A stretch of DNA of 64,000 nucleotides from NCBI RefSeq assembly GCF_016806695.1, contig NZ_WUED01000008.1, positions 1-64,000 of the forward strand, read 5' to 3'. Source of the DNA: Campylobacter bilis (GTDB lineage Bacteria; Campylobacterota; Campylobacteria; Campylobacterales; Campylobacteraceae). The notes below the pieces were generated by a model. That model had not been told where the DNA came from and did no database searches. It saw only the letters and a program-made list of their open reading frames with translations. Below, one piece after another: positions 1 to 9,174 of this stretch. A program made the position numbers and the translations under genes. Every line of letters starts with the position of its first letter. Position 1 is the stretch's first letter.

Positions 1-319
1 CAGTTTTGATTATAATAATCCTAGCACCAAATTAAGCAAAGATTTCATTGCAGCTTATGAAAAAGTCAAATCAACAAAAGAACTTCCAGCATTTTCAGCT
101 ATGGGTGCAGATGCTTATTTTGTAATGTTAAATGCTATGAATGCTTGTATTGATAATCTTACAAGTAAATGCGTAAATGAAAAAATTCATCAAACCAAAA
201 ATTTTGAAGGGGTTTCAGGTATTATTAGCATTGATCAAAGTGGCAATGCTATCCGTTCTGTTGTGATTAAAGAAATTAAAAATCAAAAACAAAGTTATAA
301 AGATACTATCAATCCTTAA
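1..319 (+). CDS. livK: Branched-chain amino acid ABC transporter substrate-binding protein, C-terminal end (partial)
   Basis: The window opens inside this gene; reading from base 2 the frame is open to the TAA at 317-319 and gives about 105 C-terminal residues. The visible part (the AMGADAYFVMLNAMNAC stretch and a closing sheet ending in SVVIKEIKNQ) fits the end of a periplasmic Leu/Ile/Val-binding protein of the LivJ/LivK type I fold. It lies 19 bases upstream of livH and is the first of five liv genes on the plus strand. It would bind the amino acid in the periplasm and deliver it to LivHM. Which of the paralogous binding proteins (LivJ or LivK) this is cannot be settled from the fragment; LivK is favoured by its place next to livH. 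Confidence 0.85.
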   Translation, partial: SFDYNNPSTKLSKDFIAAYEKVKSTKELPAFSAMGADAYFVMLNAMNACIDNLTSKCVNEKIHQTKNFEGVSGIISIDQSGNAIRSVVIKEIKNQKQSYKDTINP

Positions 320-338
320 AAAAGGAAAATAAAAGATT

Positions 339-1235
339 ATGGATTTAACCTTATTTTTGCAGCAACTTGTCAATGGATTGAGTTTAGGAAGTATGTATGC
401 ACTTATTGCTGTAGGATATACTATGGTTTATGGAGTATTAAGATTAATTAATTTTGCCCATGGCGATATTATGATGGTAGGTGCTTATGCGGCTTTTTTT
501 AGTGTGAGTAGCTTTCATGTTCCTTTTTTAGGTTCTTTGGCTTTGGCTATGATTTTTGCTGTTTGTGTTGGAATTGCTACAGATAAAATCGCGTATAAGC
601 CTTTAAGACAAGCACCTAGAATTTCTTTGTTAATTACAGCAATTGGAATTAGTTTTTTCTTGCAAAATTTATTTAATATGCTTTTTACTTCAACTCCTAA
701 AACTTTTATACCGCCAAATTATTTTGAAGAAAGTGTTAATTTAGGCGGAGTGATAACAACTTATGGTTCTTTGATAGTTCCTGCACTTACTTTTATTATT
801 TTAATGGCGCTATTATGGATTTTATATAAAAGTAAATATGGCATTGCTATCCGTGCTTTAGCTTTTGATATACAAACAGTTAATTTAATGGGTATTGATG
901 CTAATCGTATTATTGCTATAGTTTTTGCTTTAGGTTCAGCTTTAGCCGCAGTTGGGGGTGTGTTTTGGGCTGCGAATTATTATTTAGTAGAGCCTACTAT
1001 GGGCACTTTAATAGGTTTAAAGGCCTTTGCTGCAGCAGTTTTAGGAGGTATAGGTTCTATAGTAGGTGCGGTTTTAGGTGGGCTTATTATAGGATTTACT
1101 GAAGTTGTTGTTGTGGCTTTGTTTCCTGATTTATCTGGTTTTAAAGATGCTTTTGCCTTTATATTTTTGGTATTTATATTGCTTTTTAGACCGACGGGAA
1201 TTTTAGGTATCAATTTTGAAAAGAGTAGGTTTTGA
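339..1235 (+). CDS. livH: Branched-chain amino acid ABC transporter permease LivH
   Basis: A 298-residue, very hydrophobic inner-membrane permease with about eight predicted membrane spans. The N-terminal signature GYTMVYGVLRLINFAHGD (about residues 26-43) is typical of LivH. The cytoplasmic loop near residues 231-247 (VLGGIGSIVGAVLGG) is the EAA-like contact with the ATPases. It pairs with LivM to form the channel for leucine, isoleucine and valine. The ATG at 339 follows an AAAAGGAAAA ribosome site. The TGA at 1233-1235 almost touches the livM start, so translation is probably coupled. Confidence 0.95.
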   Translation: MDLTLFLQQLVNGLSLGSMYALIAVGYTMVYGVLRLINFAHGDIMMVGAYAAFFSVSSFHVPFLGSLALAMIFAVCVGIATDKIAYKPLRQAPRISLLITAIGISFFLQNLFNMLFTSTPKTFIPPNYFEESVNLGGVITTYGSLIVPALTFIILMALLWILYKSKYGIAIRALAFDIQTVNLMGIDANRIIAIVFALGSALAAVGGVFWAANYYLVEPTMGTLIGLKAFAAAVLGGIGSIVGAVLGGLIIGFTEVVVVALFPDLSGFKDAFAFIFLVFILLFRPTGILGINFEKSRF

Positions 1236-1237
1236 TA

Positions 1238-2329
1238 ATGGTTAAGATTAAAGCTTCGCATTTGCTTTTTTTGATCGCTTCATTGGTTTTTATTTTTATT
1301 TCTCCTTATATTTTTGGTGATTATGGGTTAAATATCCTTAATCAAATTGCTATTTTTATTATCTTAGCTGTAAGTTATAATCTTATTAATGGCGTCACAG
1401 GGCAGTTTTCTTTAGAGCCTAATGGTTTTGTGGCTGTTGGTGCTTATGTAGCAGCTTTGGTTCTTTTAAGTGCTGATGCAAAAAAGGATCAGTTTTTTTT
1501 AGAGGGACCTAATGCTTTTATTTTAGCTATGCATTCTAATTCTTTTATTTTAGCTTTGTTAATAGCTGGAATTTGTTCTGCTTTACTTTCTTTTATTTTA
1601 GCTTTTGCCGTATTTCGTGTTAGGGGTGATTATTTAGCTATTGTAACTTTAGGATTTGGTATTATTATAAAAATTGCTGCTATTAATTTTCCTTCTATTA
1701 CCAATGGTTCAAGAGGACTTGTAGATATTCCTCAATTTTCTACGATTTATTGGACAGGTGCTATTGCTATTTTAGCTGTTATTTTGATTTTAAATATAGT
1801 TTATTCTAAGTATGGCCGTGCTATGAAAGCTATAAAAGATGATGAAGATGCTGCTAGTGCAATGGGCATTGATACTTTTTGGATAAAAACTTTGGCTTTT
1901 GGTACTTCGGCATTTTTAGAAGGTGTTGGCGGGGGACTTTTAGCATGTCTTTTAACTACAGTTTCGCCTATGCAATTTGATTTTTTACTCACTTTTGAGC
2001 TTTTAATTATTATTGTTTTAGGTGGACTTGGATCCACTACAGGGGCTATTATAGGAACGGTTTTGGTTATTGGTGGGAGCGAATGGTTGAGATTTTTAGA
2101 TGAGCTTAGTATAAAAATAGATTTTTTAAATATCAATATGCAATCAACTCCAGGCTTTAGAATGGTTGTTTTTTCTGTTGTGTTGATTTTGGTAATGCTT
2201 TTTGCAAGGAGGGGCATTATGGGGCATTATGAATTGAGTGATGTTTTAAGAAAAATAGGTCAATATTTAACTTTAAAAGGAGTAAGAAGTGATTTTGGAA
2301 TTAAAACAAATTTCAAAAAGTTTTGGTAG
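1238..2329 (+). CDS. livM: Branched-chain amino acid ABC transporter permease LivM
   Basis: Second permease of the Liv importer, about 363 residues with some ten hydrophobic segments. The conserved block RVRGDYLAIVTLGFG lies near residue 130, and the ATPase-contact loop VLGGLGSTTGAIIGT near residues 260-275. I take the ATG at 1238, three bases after the livH stop; a TTG at 1232 in the same frame would add two residues. Its 3' end overlaps livG by 41 bases in a different frame, so the last 13 or so residues (ending NFKKFW) are encoded inside livG. That overlap is long for this compact operon. Confidence 0.94.
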   Translation: MVKIKASHLLFLIASLVFIFISPYIFGDYGLNILNQIAIFIILAVSYNLINGVTGQFSLEPNGFVAVGAYVAALVLLSADAKKDQFFLEGPNAFILAMHSNSFILALLIAGICSALLSFILAFAVFRVRGDYLAIVTLGFGIIIKIAAINFPSITNGSRGLVDIPQFSTIYWTGAIAILAVILILNIVYSKYGRAMKAIKDDEDAASAMGIDTFWIKTLAFGTSAFLEGVGGGLLACLLTTVSPMQFDFLLTFELLIIIVLGGLGSTTGAIIGTVLVIGGSEWLRFLDELSIKIDFLNINMQSTPGFRMVVFSVVLILVMLFARRGIMGHYELSDVLRKIGQYLTLKGVRSDFGIKTNFKKFW

Positions 2330-3059
2330 TGTTCAAGCTATTAATGAAACTTCTTTTAAAATTAATGAAGGAGAGATTTTTGCCCTAATTGGGCCTAATG
2401 GAGCAGGGAAAACTACTCTTTTTAATATTATTACGGGTAATTATAAGCCTACTTCTGGTTCGGTTGAGTTTTTAGGACGAAAAATAGATCATTTAAAACC
2501 TCATAAAATTGTGCATTTAGGTATAGCTAGAACTTTTCAAAATATCAGACTTTTTGCTAGCATGAATGTGCTTGAGAATGTTTTAATTGGTTTTAATAAG
2601 CAAATGACTTATAGTGTTTTAGAAGCTTTTTTGCATTTAGGACGCTTTAAAAAAACAGAAAAGACTTTCAAAGAAAAAGCCTATGCTATATTAGAAGAGC
2701 TTGGCATTGCACAATTGGCTTTTGAAAAGGCTACGAGTTTAAGCTATGGACAGCAAAGAAAGGTTGAAATTGCAAGAGCTATGGCAACCCAGCCAAGATT
2801 ATTATTGCTTGATGAACCTGCTGCAGGGATGAATAATTCTGAAAGCCATGAACTTGCTGAGCTTATTTTTAAATTGAAAAAAGAACATAAAATGAGTGTT
2901 TTATTAATAGAGCATGATATGAAATTTGTAAATAAATTATGCGATCGCGTTTTAGTGCTTGATTATGGAAAAACAATTTTTGAAGGAAAGCTTTGTGATG
3001 CTATAAACTATAAAGAAGTTATTGCTGCGTATTTAGGGGACTTTAATGCTAATAGTTAA
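2289..3059 (+). CDS. livG: Branched-chain amino acid ABC transporter ATPase LivG
   Basis: A 256-residue ABC ATPase. Walker A GPNGAGKT is at residues 35-42. The LivG-type block GIARTFQNIRLF is near residue 78, the signature LSYGQQRKVEIARA is near 148, and Walker B LLLLDEPAAGMN is near 168, followed by a switch histidine (IEHDM). LSYGQQ for LSGGQ is usual in LivG. The start is GTG at 2289, chosen because AAAGGAG lies seven bases upstream. It overlaps livM by 41 bases and livF by 14. Together with LivF it powers the LivHM permease. Confidence 0.94.
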   Translation: MILELKQISKSFGSVQAINETSFKINEGEIFALIGPNGAGKTTLFNIITGNYKPTSGSVEFLGRKIDHLKPHKIVHLGIARTFQNIRLFASMNVLENVLIGFNKQMTYSVLEAFLHLGRFKKTEKTFKEKAYAILEELGIAQLAFEKATSLSYGQQRKVEIARAMATQPRLLLLDEPAAGMNNSESHELAELIFKLKKEHKMSVLLIEHDMKFVNKLCDRVLVLDYGKTIFEGKLCDAINYKEVIAAYLGDFNANS

Positions 3060-3741
3060 AAATTTACATGTTTATTATGGTTTAATTGAGGCTGTTAAAG
3101 GTATAGATTTTAAAGTTCAAGCAGCTAGCATTGTTTCATTAATAGGATCTAATGGAGCTGGTAAAACTTCAACTTTAAATGCACTTTTAAATTCAGTTAA
3201 AAAAACAGGTGAAATCAATTTTTTAGGTTACGATACTAAAAGACATTTAACCCATACTCTAGTACAAAAAGGCATAGCTTTAGTTCCTGAAGGAAGGCGT
3301 GTTTTTATTAATTTAAGCGTGGAGGAAAATTTAAAAATAGGTGCTTTTAATAATTGTGAAAATTATGAGCATTTAAGAGAACAAATGTATAAACTTTTTC
3401 CAAGACTTGCAAATAAAAAGCATACTTTAGCCGGGAATTTAAGCGGAGGAGAGGCACAAATGCTTGCAATTTCTAGGGCTTTAATGAGTGAGCCAAAGCT
3501 TTTGATGCTAGATGAACCTTCTTTAGGCCTTGCGCCAAAAATTGTAGGCGAGGTATTTGATATTATTGTGCGTTTAAAAGAAGAAGGTATAACTATACTT
3601 TTAGTGGAGCAAAATGCTTACTCGGCATTAAAAATAAGCGATTATGCTTATGTTTTAGAAAATGGTCATATAGTTATGGAAGATAAAGCTAAAAATTTAA
3701 TAGGTAATGATGAAATTAGAAAAAAATATTTAGGGCTTTAA
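3046..3741 (+). CDS. livF: Branched-chain amino acid ABC transporter ATPase LivF
   Basis: A 231-residue ABC ATPase, last gene of the liv operon. Walker A GSNGAGKT is at residues 34-41, the signature LSGGEAQMLAISRA near 131, and Walker B LLMLDEPSLGLAPK near 154. The run IALVPEGRRVF is a LivF hallmark. The ATG at 3046 lies inside the end of livG (14-base overlap). It is expected to form the nucleotide-binding heterodimer with LivG on the cytoplasmic face of LivHM. The next gene starts 17 bases later on the same strand, so read-through into the cytochrome biogenesis gene is possible. Confidence 0.95.
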   Translation: MLIVKNLHVYYGLIEAVKGIDFKVQAASIVSLIGSNGAGKTSTLNALLNSVKKTGEINFLGYDTKRHLTHTLVQKGIALVPEGRRVFINLSVEENLKIGAFNNCENYEHLREQMYKLFPRLANKKHTLAGNLSGGEAQMLAISRALMSEPKLLMLDEPSLGLAPKIVGEVFDIIVRLKEEGITILLVEQNAYSALKISDYAYVLENGHIVMEDKAKNLIGNDEIRKKYLGL

Positions 3742-3758
3742 GATTTAAGGATTAAAAA

Positions 3759-6700
3759 ATGAAAAATATAATAAAAAGTATAGGAGATTTAAGAATTTCA
3801 ATTGTTTTGTTTTTGCTTTTTGCATTTTTTTGTGCTTTAGCTACTTTTGTTGAAAGCATTTATGGAAGCCCGACTGCTTGGGCAATGATATATGATACTT
3901 TTTGGTTTGAATATATACAACTTTTGCTTGGTATTAATTTATTATGCGGAATGTTTTATTATAAAATGTTTAGGCTTAAAAAATTGCCTTTAATGATTTT
4001 TCATATTTCTTTTTTGTTTATTTTAGTAGGTTCTGCAATGACTCGGTATATGGGTTTTGAGGGGATTTTGCCTATTAGAGAACAAGAGCAAAATTCCCTT
4101 GTAGAGAGTTCTAAAACTTCTCTTCGTATTTCTGCTATTAAAGATGGACAACGCTATAGTGCGGTTAATGAGCGTTATATAGGTAATTTGCCCTTTGTTA
4201 ACTCGTTTAAACTTAAGCTTGATTTAGGAGATGATCAGGCTATATTAAAATACAAAGATTTGATTTTAAATGCGCATTATACTTATGAGGAAAATAAAAC
4301 TTTTAATCCTTTGCTTGTTTTAATGCTTGCACAAAAAGGATCTCAGGGTGTTGATGTGAAATTTCAAAAAGGCGAAATTAAAAATATAGAAGGGATTAAT
4401 TTTGCTTTTATGAATGATGATGTGAAAGCCCCATTTGTTAAAATTGATGAAAATTTGACCTTAAGTTCAAGTGAGAATTTAGATTTTTTAAATATGTCAG
4501 AAGGTAAAAATTTAAAACTTAATGCGGGAGAAAATGCAAATACTAAAGAAAAAAGACTATATGAGATTAAAGATATTAGCTTTGTAGTTAAGTTTGCTTC
4601 TTTGCATGCACAAGAAATTTTAAAAGGTTCTAATAAAGAGCAAGATGAGAGTTTTTGGCTATGGGTGAAATCTGCGTGCTTAGAAGTGGCTAGAACTGTT
4701 TTGATTTCTGTTTTTGGAGAACCACAAAATTGGAAAAATTCTTTATTATTGCATTTTAAAGAATTTGCATTGAGCAATGAGGATAACAATACAGATTTAA
4801 CAACAAATAATGCTTTAAAATTAGAATTAAAGTATAAAAATCAAAGCAAAGAATTTTATGTTTTTGAATTTGATAATCCTGTTGCTATAGAATTAGTAGG
4901 ACAAAAATTCTTTATTTCTTGGGCACTTTCTTATAGACAATTGCCTTTTGATATTTATTTAAGAGATTTTATATTAGATCGTTATCCAGGTTCTATGTCT
5001 CCTTCTTCTTATGCAAGTGAAATTACTGTAAAAGATAATAATCAAAATTTTGATTATAGGATTTTTATGAATAATGTTTTAGATTATGATGGTTATAGGC
5101 TTTATCAAAGTTCTTATGATCAAGATGAAAAAGGGACTGTTTTATCTGTAAATAAAGATCCTGGCAAGATTCCAACTTATATAGGTTATTTTTTGCTTTG
5201 TTTGGGCATGTTTTTAAATTTTTTAAATCCTTATTCTAGATTTAGAACTTTAGCAAGATTGGTTAATAAAGATACTTTAAAACATACTAGTGCGATTTTT
5301 GTTTTTTCGTTTTTATTTTTAGGGTGGGAAAAAGGCATTGCCCAAGATATAAATTCAAGCTTGGCTTTGGTAAATCCTCAGCATGCTAAAGAACTTGCAA
5401 GTTTAATAGTGCAAAAATCATCAGATGGTAGAATGGTTCCTTTTGATACTTTATCAAGAGAAATTTTAGAAAAAATTCATCAAAGTCAAAGCTATAAAGG
5501 ACAAGATTCTAACGCTATTATGCTTTCTATGCTAATTGATGTAAATAGCTGGCAAAAGGAGCCTTTTATTTTGATGCCGCAAAATAAAGCAGTGCGTGAT
5601 GCTATGGCTAATATTTTAAAACTTCCTAGTCTTAAATATATTGCTTATAAAGATTTTTTTGATAAAAATGGAAACTATAAGCTTCAAAAATATGTTGAAA
5701 ATGCTAATCGTAAAAACCCTAATGCAAGAGGAGTGCTTGATAAAGAAATTTTGAAATTAGACGAGAGGGCTAATATTGTAAATTTAGTTTTTAGCGGAGA
5801 ATTGTTTAAATTCATTCCTATTCAAAATGATGTTAATAATACTTGGCTTGCACCTTTTTCTGCTGTAAGTACTCTTAAAGGGGATGAAGGATATATTGTT
5901 TTGGCTTTAATACAAAATTATTTTAGTGCAGTTGATAATGCTTTTAAAGATCAAAACTGGACTAAAGCCGATGAAGCTTTAAAATTGATCAAAGAATATC
6001 AAGAAAAAGCAGGATATAAAGTCATGCCAAGCAAAACAAAAATTGAAATGGAAATTTTTTCAAATAAAACTGAAATTTTTGTTAAACTCGCACCTGTGTA
6101 TTTAATCGCAGGTTTTTTGCTTTTGCTTCTTGTTTTTCTAAAAATGATTGTGCCTAATTTTAAAATCACTTTCATATTTAAAATAGTTTATATTTTAAAT
6201 ATTTTAGCCTTTGTTTTACATACTATAGGTCTTGGAATTCGTGCTTATTTATCAGGACATGCCCCATGGAGTAATGGCTATGAAAGTATGGTTTATATAG
6301 CTTGGGCCTTATCTTTATCGGGTATATTCTTTTCAAGAAAAAGTCCTATGGCTTTATCATTGACTTCGATTTTATCGGGTATTGTGCTAATGGTTGCACA
6401 TTTAAGCGAAATGAATCCACAAATTACAAATCTTGTTCCTGTGCTTAATTCTTATTGGCTTAGTATCCATGTATCTGTTATTACTGCTAGTTATGGATTT
6501 TTAGGACTTTGTGCCTTGCTCGGTATTTTTGTATTGCTTTTAATGTGTTTTCTTAAAAAAGATGGAAAACATAATACTAATATTTTAAGAAATATCACAG
6601 AAGCAACAAGGATTAATGAAATGGCAATGATTTTAGGGCTTTGTTTGCTTACTACGGGGAATTTTTTAGGTGCAATTTGGGCTAATGAAAGCTGGGGAAG

Positions 6701-7004
6701 ATACTGGAGTTGGGATTCTAAAGAAACTTGGGCTCTTGTTAGTATTTTAGTTTATGCAGCTATTTTACATCTTAGAATGATTCCAAAATATTGCAATCAA
6801 TTTATCTTTGCTTTATGGAGTATGTTTGCTTATTGGGTTATTATTATGACTTATTTTGGGGTAAATTATTTTCTAACAGGACTTCATTCTTACGCAGTAG
6901 GTGAGGCCGCTAGAATTCCTGATTATGTTTATTGGGGATTTGCATTAATGGTAGTTTTAGCACTTTTAGCAAGAAGAAAACGTGGATTTATAGGAAAGCT
7001 TTAA
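3759..7004 (+). CDS. ccsBA: Cytochrome c biogenesis fusion protein, ResB-CcsA (system II)
   Basis: A single 1081-residue membrane protein that joins ResB/CcsB and CcsA, the haem export and attachment machine of system II cytochrome c maturation. The N-terminal third has ResB-type membrane spans and a long periplasmic domain (about residues 100-470). A span near 475-495 is followed by a second periplasmic region. The C-terminal third has about eight spans with the CcsA haem-handling WWD motif WGRYWSWDSKETWAL near residues 980-995. Helicobacter and Campylobacter are known to carry this fused form. It would carry haem across the inner membrane and attach it to CXXCH motifs. The start is the ATG at 3759. 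Confidence 0.93.
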   Translation: MKNIIKSIGDLRISIVLFLLFAFFCALATFVESIYGSPTAWAMIYDTFWFEYIQLLLGINLLCGMFYYKMFRLKKLPLMIFHISFLFILVGSAMTRYMGFEGILPIREQEQNSLVESSKTSLRISAIKDGQRYSAVNERYIGNLPFVNSFKLKLDLGDDQAILKYKDLILNAHYTYEENKTFNPLLVLMLAQKGSQGVDVKFQKGEIKNIEGINFAFMNDDVKAPFVKIDENLTLSSSENLDFLNMSEGKNLKLNAGENANTKEKRLYEIKDISFVVKFASLHAQEILKGSNKEQDESFWLWVKSACLEVARTVLISVFGEPQNWKNSLLLHFKEFALSNEDNNTDLTTNNALKLELKYKNQSKEFYVFEFDNPVAIELVGQKFFISWALSYRQLPFDIYLRDFILDRYPGSMSPSSYASEITVKDNNQNFDYRIFMNNVLDYDGYRLYQSSYDQDEKGTVLSVNKDPGKIPTYIGYFLLCLGMFLNFLNPYSRFRTLARLVNKDTLKHTSAIFVFSFLFLGWEKGIAQDINSSLALVNPQHAKELASLIVQKSSDGRMVPFDTLSREILEKIHQSQSYKGQDSNAIMLSMLIDVNSWQKEPFILMPQNKAVRDAMANILKLPSLKYIAYKDFFDKNGNYKLQKYVENANRKNPNARGVLDKEILKLDERANIVNLVFSGELFKFIPIQNDVNNTWLAPFSAVSTLKGDEGYIVLALIQNYFSAVDNAFKDQNWTKADEALKLIKEYQEKAGYKVMPSKTKIEMEIFSNKTEIFVKLAPVYLIAGFLLLLLVFLKMIVPNFKITFIFKIVYILNILAFVLHTIGLGIRAYLSGHAPWSNGYESMVYIAWALSLSGIFFSRKSPMALSLTSILSGIVLMVAHLSEMNPQITNLVPVLNSYWLSIHVSVITASYGFLGLCALLGIFVLLLMCFLKKDGKHNTNILRNITEATRINEMAMILGLCLLTTGNFLGAIWANESWGRYWSWDSKETWALVSILVYAAILHLRMIPKYCNQFIFALWSMFAYWVIIMTYFGVNYFLTGLHSYAVGEAARIPDYVYWGFALMVVLALLARRKRGFIGKL

Positions 7005-7019
7005 AAGATATTTGAGAGT

Positions 7020-7065
7020 TGTTTGATTAAATGCTATTGTGAAGACAATATCATTTAATCAAACA
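7020..7065. terminator. Long hairpin between ccsBA and the convergent tRNA gene
   Basis: Perfect 14-base inverted repeat: TGTTTGATTAAATG at 7020-7033 and its complement at 7052-7065. Nested inside is a second 5-bp stem (ATTGT/ACAAT) closed by GAAG. It starts 15 bases after the ccsBA stop and precedes the opposite-strand tRNA gene, so a bidirectional transcription end is the natural reading. Neither side has a proper T run, so it may instead be an RNA-protecting structure. Confidence 0.6.
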
Positions 7066-7129
7066 CTTCATTTATAAATAAAATGCTAGTTTAATGTAAG
7101 TTGTATAAGCGTATAAAATTAAAATATTA

Positions 7130-7206
7130 TGGTGCGCTTAAGAGGATTCGAACCTCTGGCCTTTTGAACCGCAATCAAATGCTCTATCCAGCTGAGCTAT
7201 AAGCGC
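7130..7206 (-). tRNA. tRNA-Arg, anticodon GCG, with encoded CCA
   Basis: Read on the minus strand it folds as a full cloverleaf of 77 bases. The acceptor is GCGCTTA/TAAGCGC, the D stem GCTC/GAGC, the anticodon stem TTTGA/TCAAA with loop TTGCGGT (anticodon GCG, reading CGC and CGU), and the T arm AGAGG-TTCGAAT-CCTCT. The discriminator is A and the 3' CCA is encoded at 7130-7132. Many bacteria use an ACG anticodon changed to inosine for CGN codons; here position 34 is G. Confidence 0.95.
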
Positions 7207-7251
7207 AAAAATGAAAATTATATATAAAAATCCTTAAAATAAGCCAAATTT

Positions 7252-8022
7252 TTATTTTATTGATGAAATTTTCGTGTTTTTACTATCATCTAGATCTAAT
7301 TCTTTAAGCTTTTTAGAACGATAAAAAACAGCTCCAAGAATTAAAATAAAACATATGATAGTGAAAATGTATAAAGTCCCATAAGGATTATCTTTGAAGA
7401 ATAAATTATTAGTATTCATGCCAAAAAATCCTACAATAAGATTTAAGGGTAAAAATATCGATGAAAGTATGCTTAAAAGATAAATATTTTGATTCATTCT
7501 TTCGTTTTTAATCTCACTGGTTAGTTTATAAATATTATCTAATCTTATGAGATTTTCTTTAGTATTTTTTAATAGCATATTAATGCTTAAATTAAGAGCT
7601 TTGAGATTTTTTTTATATTGGTTTTGTTCGCTTAAAAGAAGATTGAAAGCTTCGCTAAGAAGATTGATTTGCTTTAAATTTTTATTCATTTTTTGTCTTA
7701 AAACAAAGGCATTTTTAAAGAAATTTTTTACAAAATTGTCTTTTAAAATAATGCTTTCTTTGTATTCTAAAATATTTTCACAATGTAAATTTTGATTTTT
7801 AAAATTCTCGATAATTTTTTTAATAAAATTTGAAAATTCTTCAAGATCAGAGGGTAAAAAACGGTTTTCATCAAGTTTGTAAATTTTATCTTCTTCAAAA
7901 GAAAAAACTTTGAATTGTTTTGCATTGGCATACACAAAAATCTTTTTTCCATAAAGATCTGAATAAAGCGTTTCTATATTTTTATTTTGTAGCATTTTTT
8001 TTAAATTTTCATCAATTTGCAT
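7252..8022 (-). CDS. CorA-like divalent cation transporter
   Basis: A 256-residue CorA-family protein. The C-terminus has the family signature FFGMNTNN (GMN motif) after a first membrane span, then a second span and a basic tail, as in CorA magnesium channels. The N-terminal part is soluble and rich in lysine and asparagine, shorter than in classical CorA (about 316 residues). I place the start at the ATG at 8022 (MQIDENL), directly after the tgt stop and behind a GAGGAAAG ribosome site. A longer reading to 8112 would overlap tgt by about 89 bases and is unlikely. It is probably the second gene of a tgt operon. The ion carried is not shown by the sequence. Confidence 0.85.
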   Translation of the reverse strand: MQIDENLKKMLQNKNIETLYSDLYGKKIFVYANAKQFKVFSFEEDKIYKLDENRFLPSDLEEFSNFIKKIIENFKNQNLHCENILEYKESIILKDNFVKNFFKNAFVLRQKMNKNLKQINLLSEAFNLLLSEQNQYKKNLKALNLSINMLLKNTKENLIRLDNIYKLTSEIKNERMNQNIYLLSILSSIFLPLNLIVGFFGMNTNNLFFKDNPYGTLYIFTIICFILILGAVFYRSKKLKELDLDDSKNTKISSIK

Positions 8023-8023
8023 T

Positions 8024-9145
8024 TTACTTTCCTCTTTTTGTATAAAATTCTTTTTTAAATTGTGAAAAAGAATTTGAGAGTATAGCTTTTTGCATTTGTT
8101 TTGTAAGATCAAGATAATAATGTAAATTATGCAAACTTGCTAAGCGGAAAAAAGTCAGTTCTTTAGCCTTAAAAAGGTGATTTAAATAAGCACGTGAAAA
8201 ATTAGAGCAAGTATAACATGTGCATGTTTTATCTATGGGTTCATGGTCGTTTATAAATTCAGTTTTTTTGATATTAAATTTTCCAAAACTTGTAAAAAAA
8301 CTTCCATTTCTTGCATTTCTTGTTGGCATAACACAATCAAACATATCTATTCCGCGTTCGACATTTTCTACTAAATCTTCAGGTGTTCCAACTCCCATTA
8401 AATACCTTGGGCGATTTTCATCCATAAAAGGGGTTAAATTTTGTACAGTTTCATACATTAAAGCATTTTCCTCTCCTACGCTAAGCCCTCCAATTGCCAA
8501 ACCATCAAAAGGCATTTCATTTAAGGCTAAAGCACAGCGTTTTCTTTCTTCATAATCAGTTCCTCCTTGAATGATTCCAAAGATATTTTGTTTTAAAGTC
8601 CTGCCTTGATCTTGCATCAATTTATGGTAAGTGACGGCTTCTTTTGCCCATGATATAGTGCGATCTACAGAGATTTTGATTCTTTGTTTTGTTGTGGGTA
8701 AGGCTGTTAAATCATCTAAAACCATAGCAATATCAGAATTAAAATCATATTGCATATCTAAAACGTTTTGAGGCGTAAAAAGATGATAGCTTCCGTCAAT
8801 ATGGCTTTTAAATTGTATGCCTTTATCATAATGTTTAGAATTTTTACTTAAAGAAAAGGCTTGAAATCCTCCACTATCAGTTAAAAAACTTCTATCGAAA
8901 TTTGTAAAACCATGCAATCCTCCGCAATTTTTAATGATCTTAGATCCAGGGCGTAAGTACATATGATAGGTATTTGCTAGGATGATTTTTGCGTCAAGTT
9001 TATCTTTTATATCATTAGCATCAAGACTCTTAACACAAGCAAGCGTGCCAACTGGCATGAAAACAGGGGTTAAAAAACCACTGTGTGCAGTGCTTATTTG
9101 ACAAACTCTAGCCATGCCATCTTTATGCTTTAATTTAAATTCCAT
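8024..9145 (-). CDS. tgt: Queuine tRNA-ribosyltransferase (tRNA-guanine transglycosylase)
   Basis: A 373-residue Tgt, normal length. It carries the substrate-binding block [13 protein letters not shown] (about residues 87-99), with the proton-acceptor Asp. It also has GIIQGG, the nucleophile region [13 protein letters not shown] near residue 270, and the zinc ligands CTCYTC followed by a histidine downstream. It swaps guanine 34 for preQ1 in tRNAs with GUN anticodons. It lies upstream of the CorA-like gene on the minus strand and is divergent from the next gene with a short spacer of about 30 bases. Confidence 0.96.
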   Translation of the reverse strand: MEFKLKHKDGMARVCQISTAHSGFLTPVFMPVGTLACVKSLDANDIKDKLDAKIILANTYHMYLRPGSKIIKNCGGLHGFTNFDRSFLTDSGGFQAFSLSKNSKHYDKGIQFKSHIDGSYHLFTPQNVLDMQYDFNSDIAMVLDDLTALPTTKQRIKISVDRTISWAKEAVTYHKLMQDQGRTLKQNIFGIIQGGTDYEERKRCALALNEMPFDGLAIGGLSVGEENALMYETVQNLTPFMDENRPRYLMGVGTPEDLVENVERGIDMFDCVMPTRNARNGSFFTSFGKFNIKKTEFINDHEPIDKTCTCYTCSNFSRAYLNHLFKAKELTFFRLASLHNLHYYLDLTKQMQKAILSNSFSQFKKEFYTKRGK

Positions 9146-9174
9146 TTGTTATAATTCCTTTTTTGGAGTTAAAA

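Noticed and set aside
8024-8112. Longer CorA-like protein starting inside tgt
   Set aside because: The ATG at 8022 has a clear ribosome site right after the tgt stop; the extension overlaps tgt and is not CorA-like.
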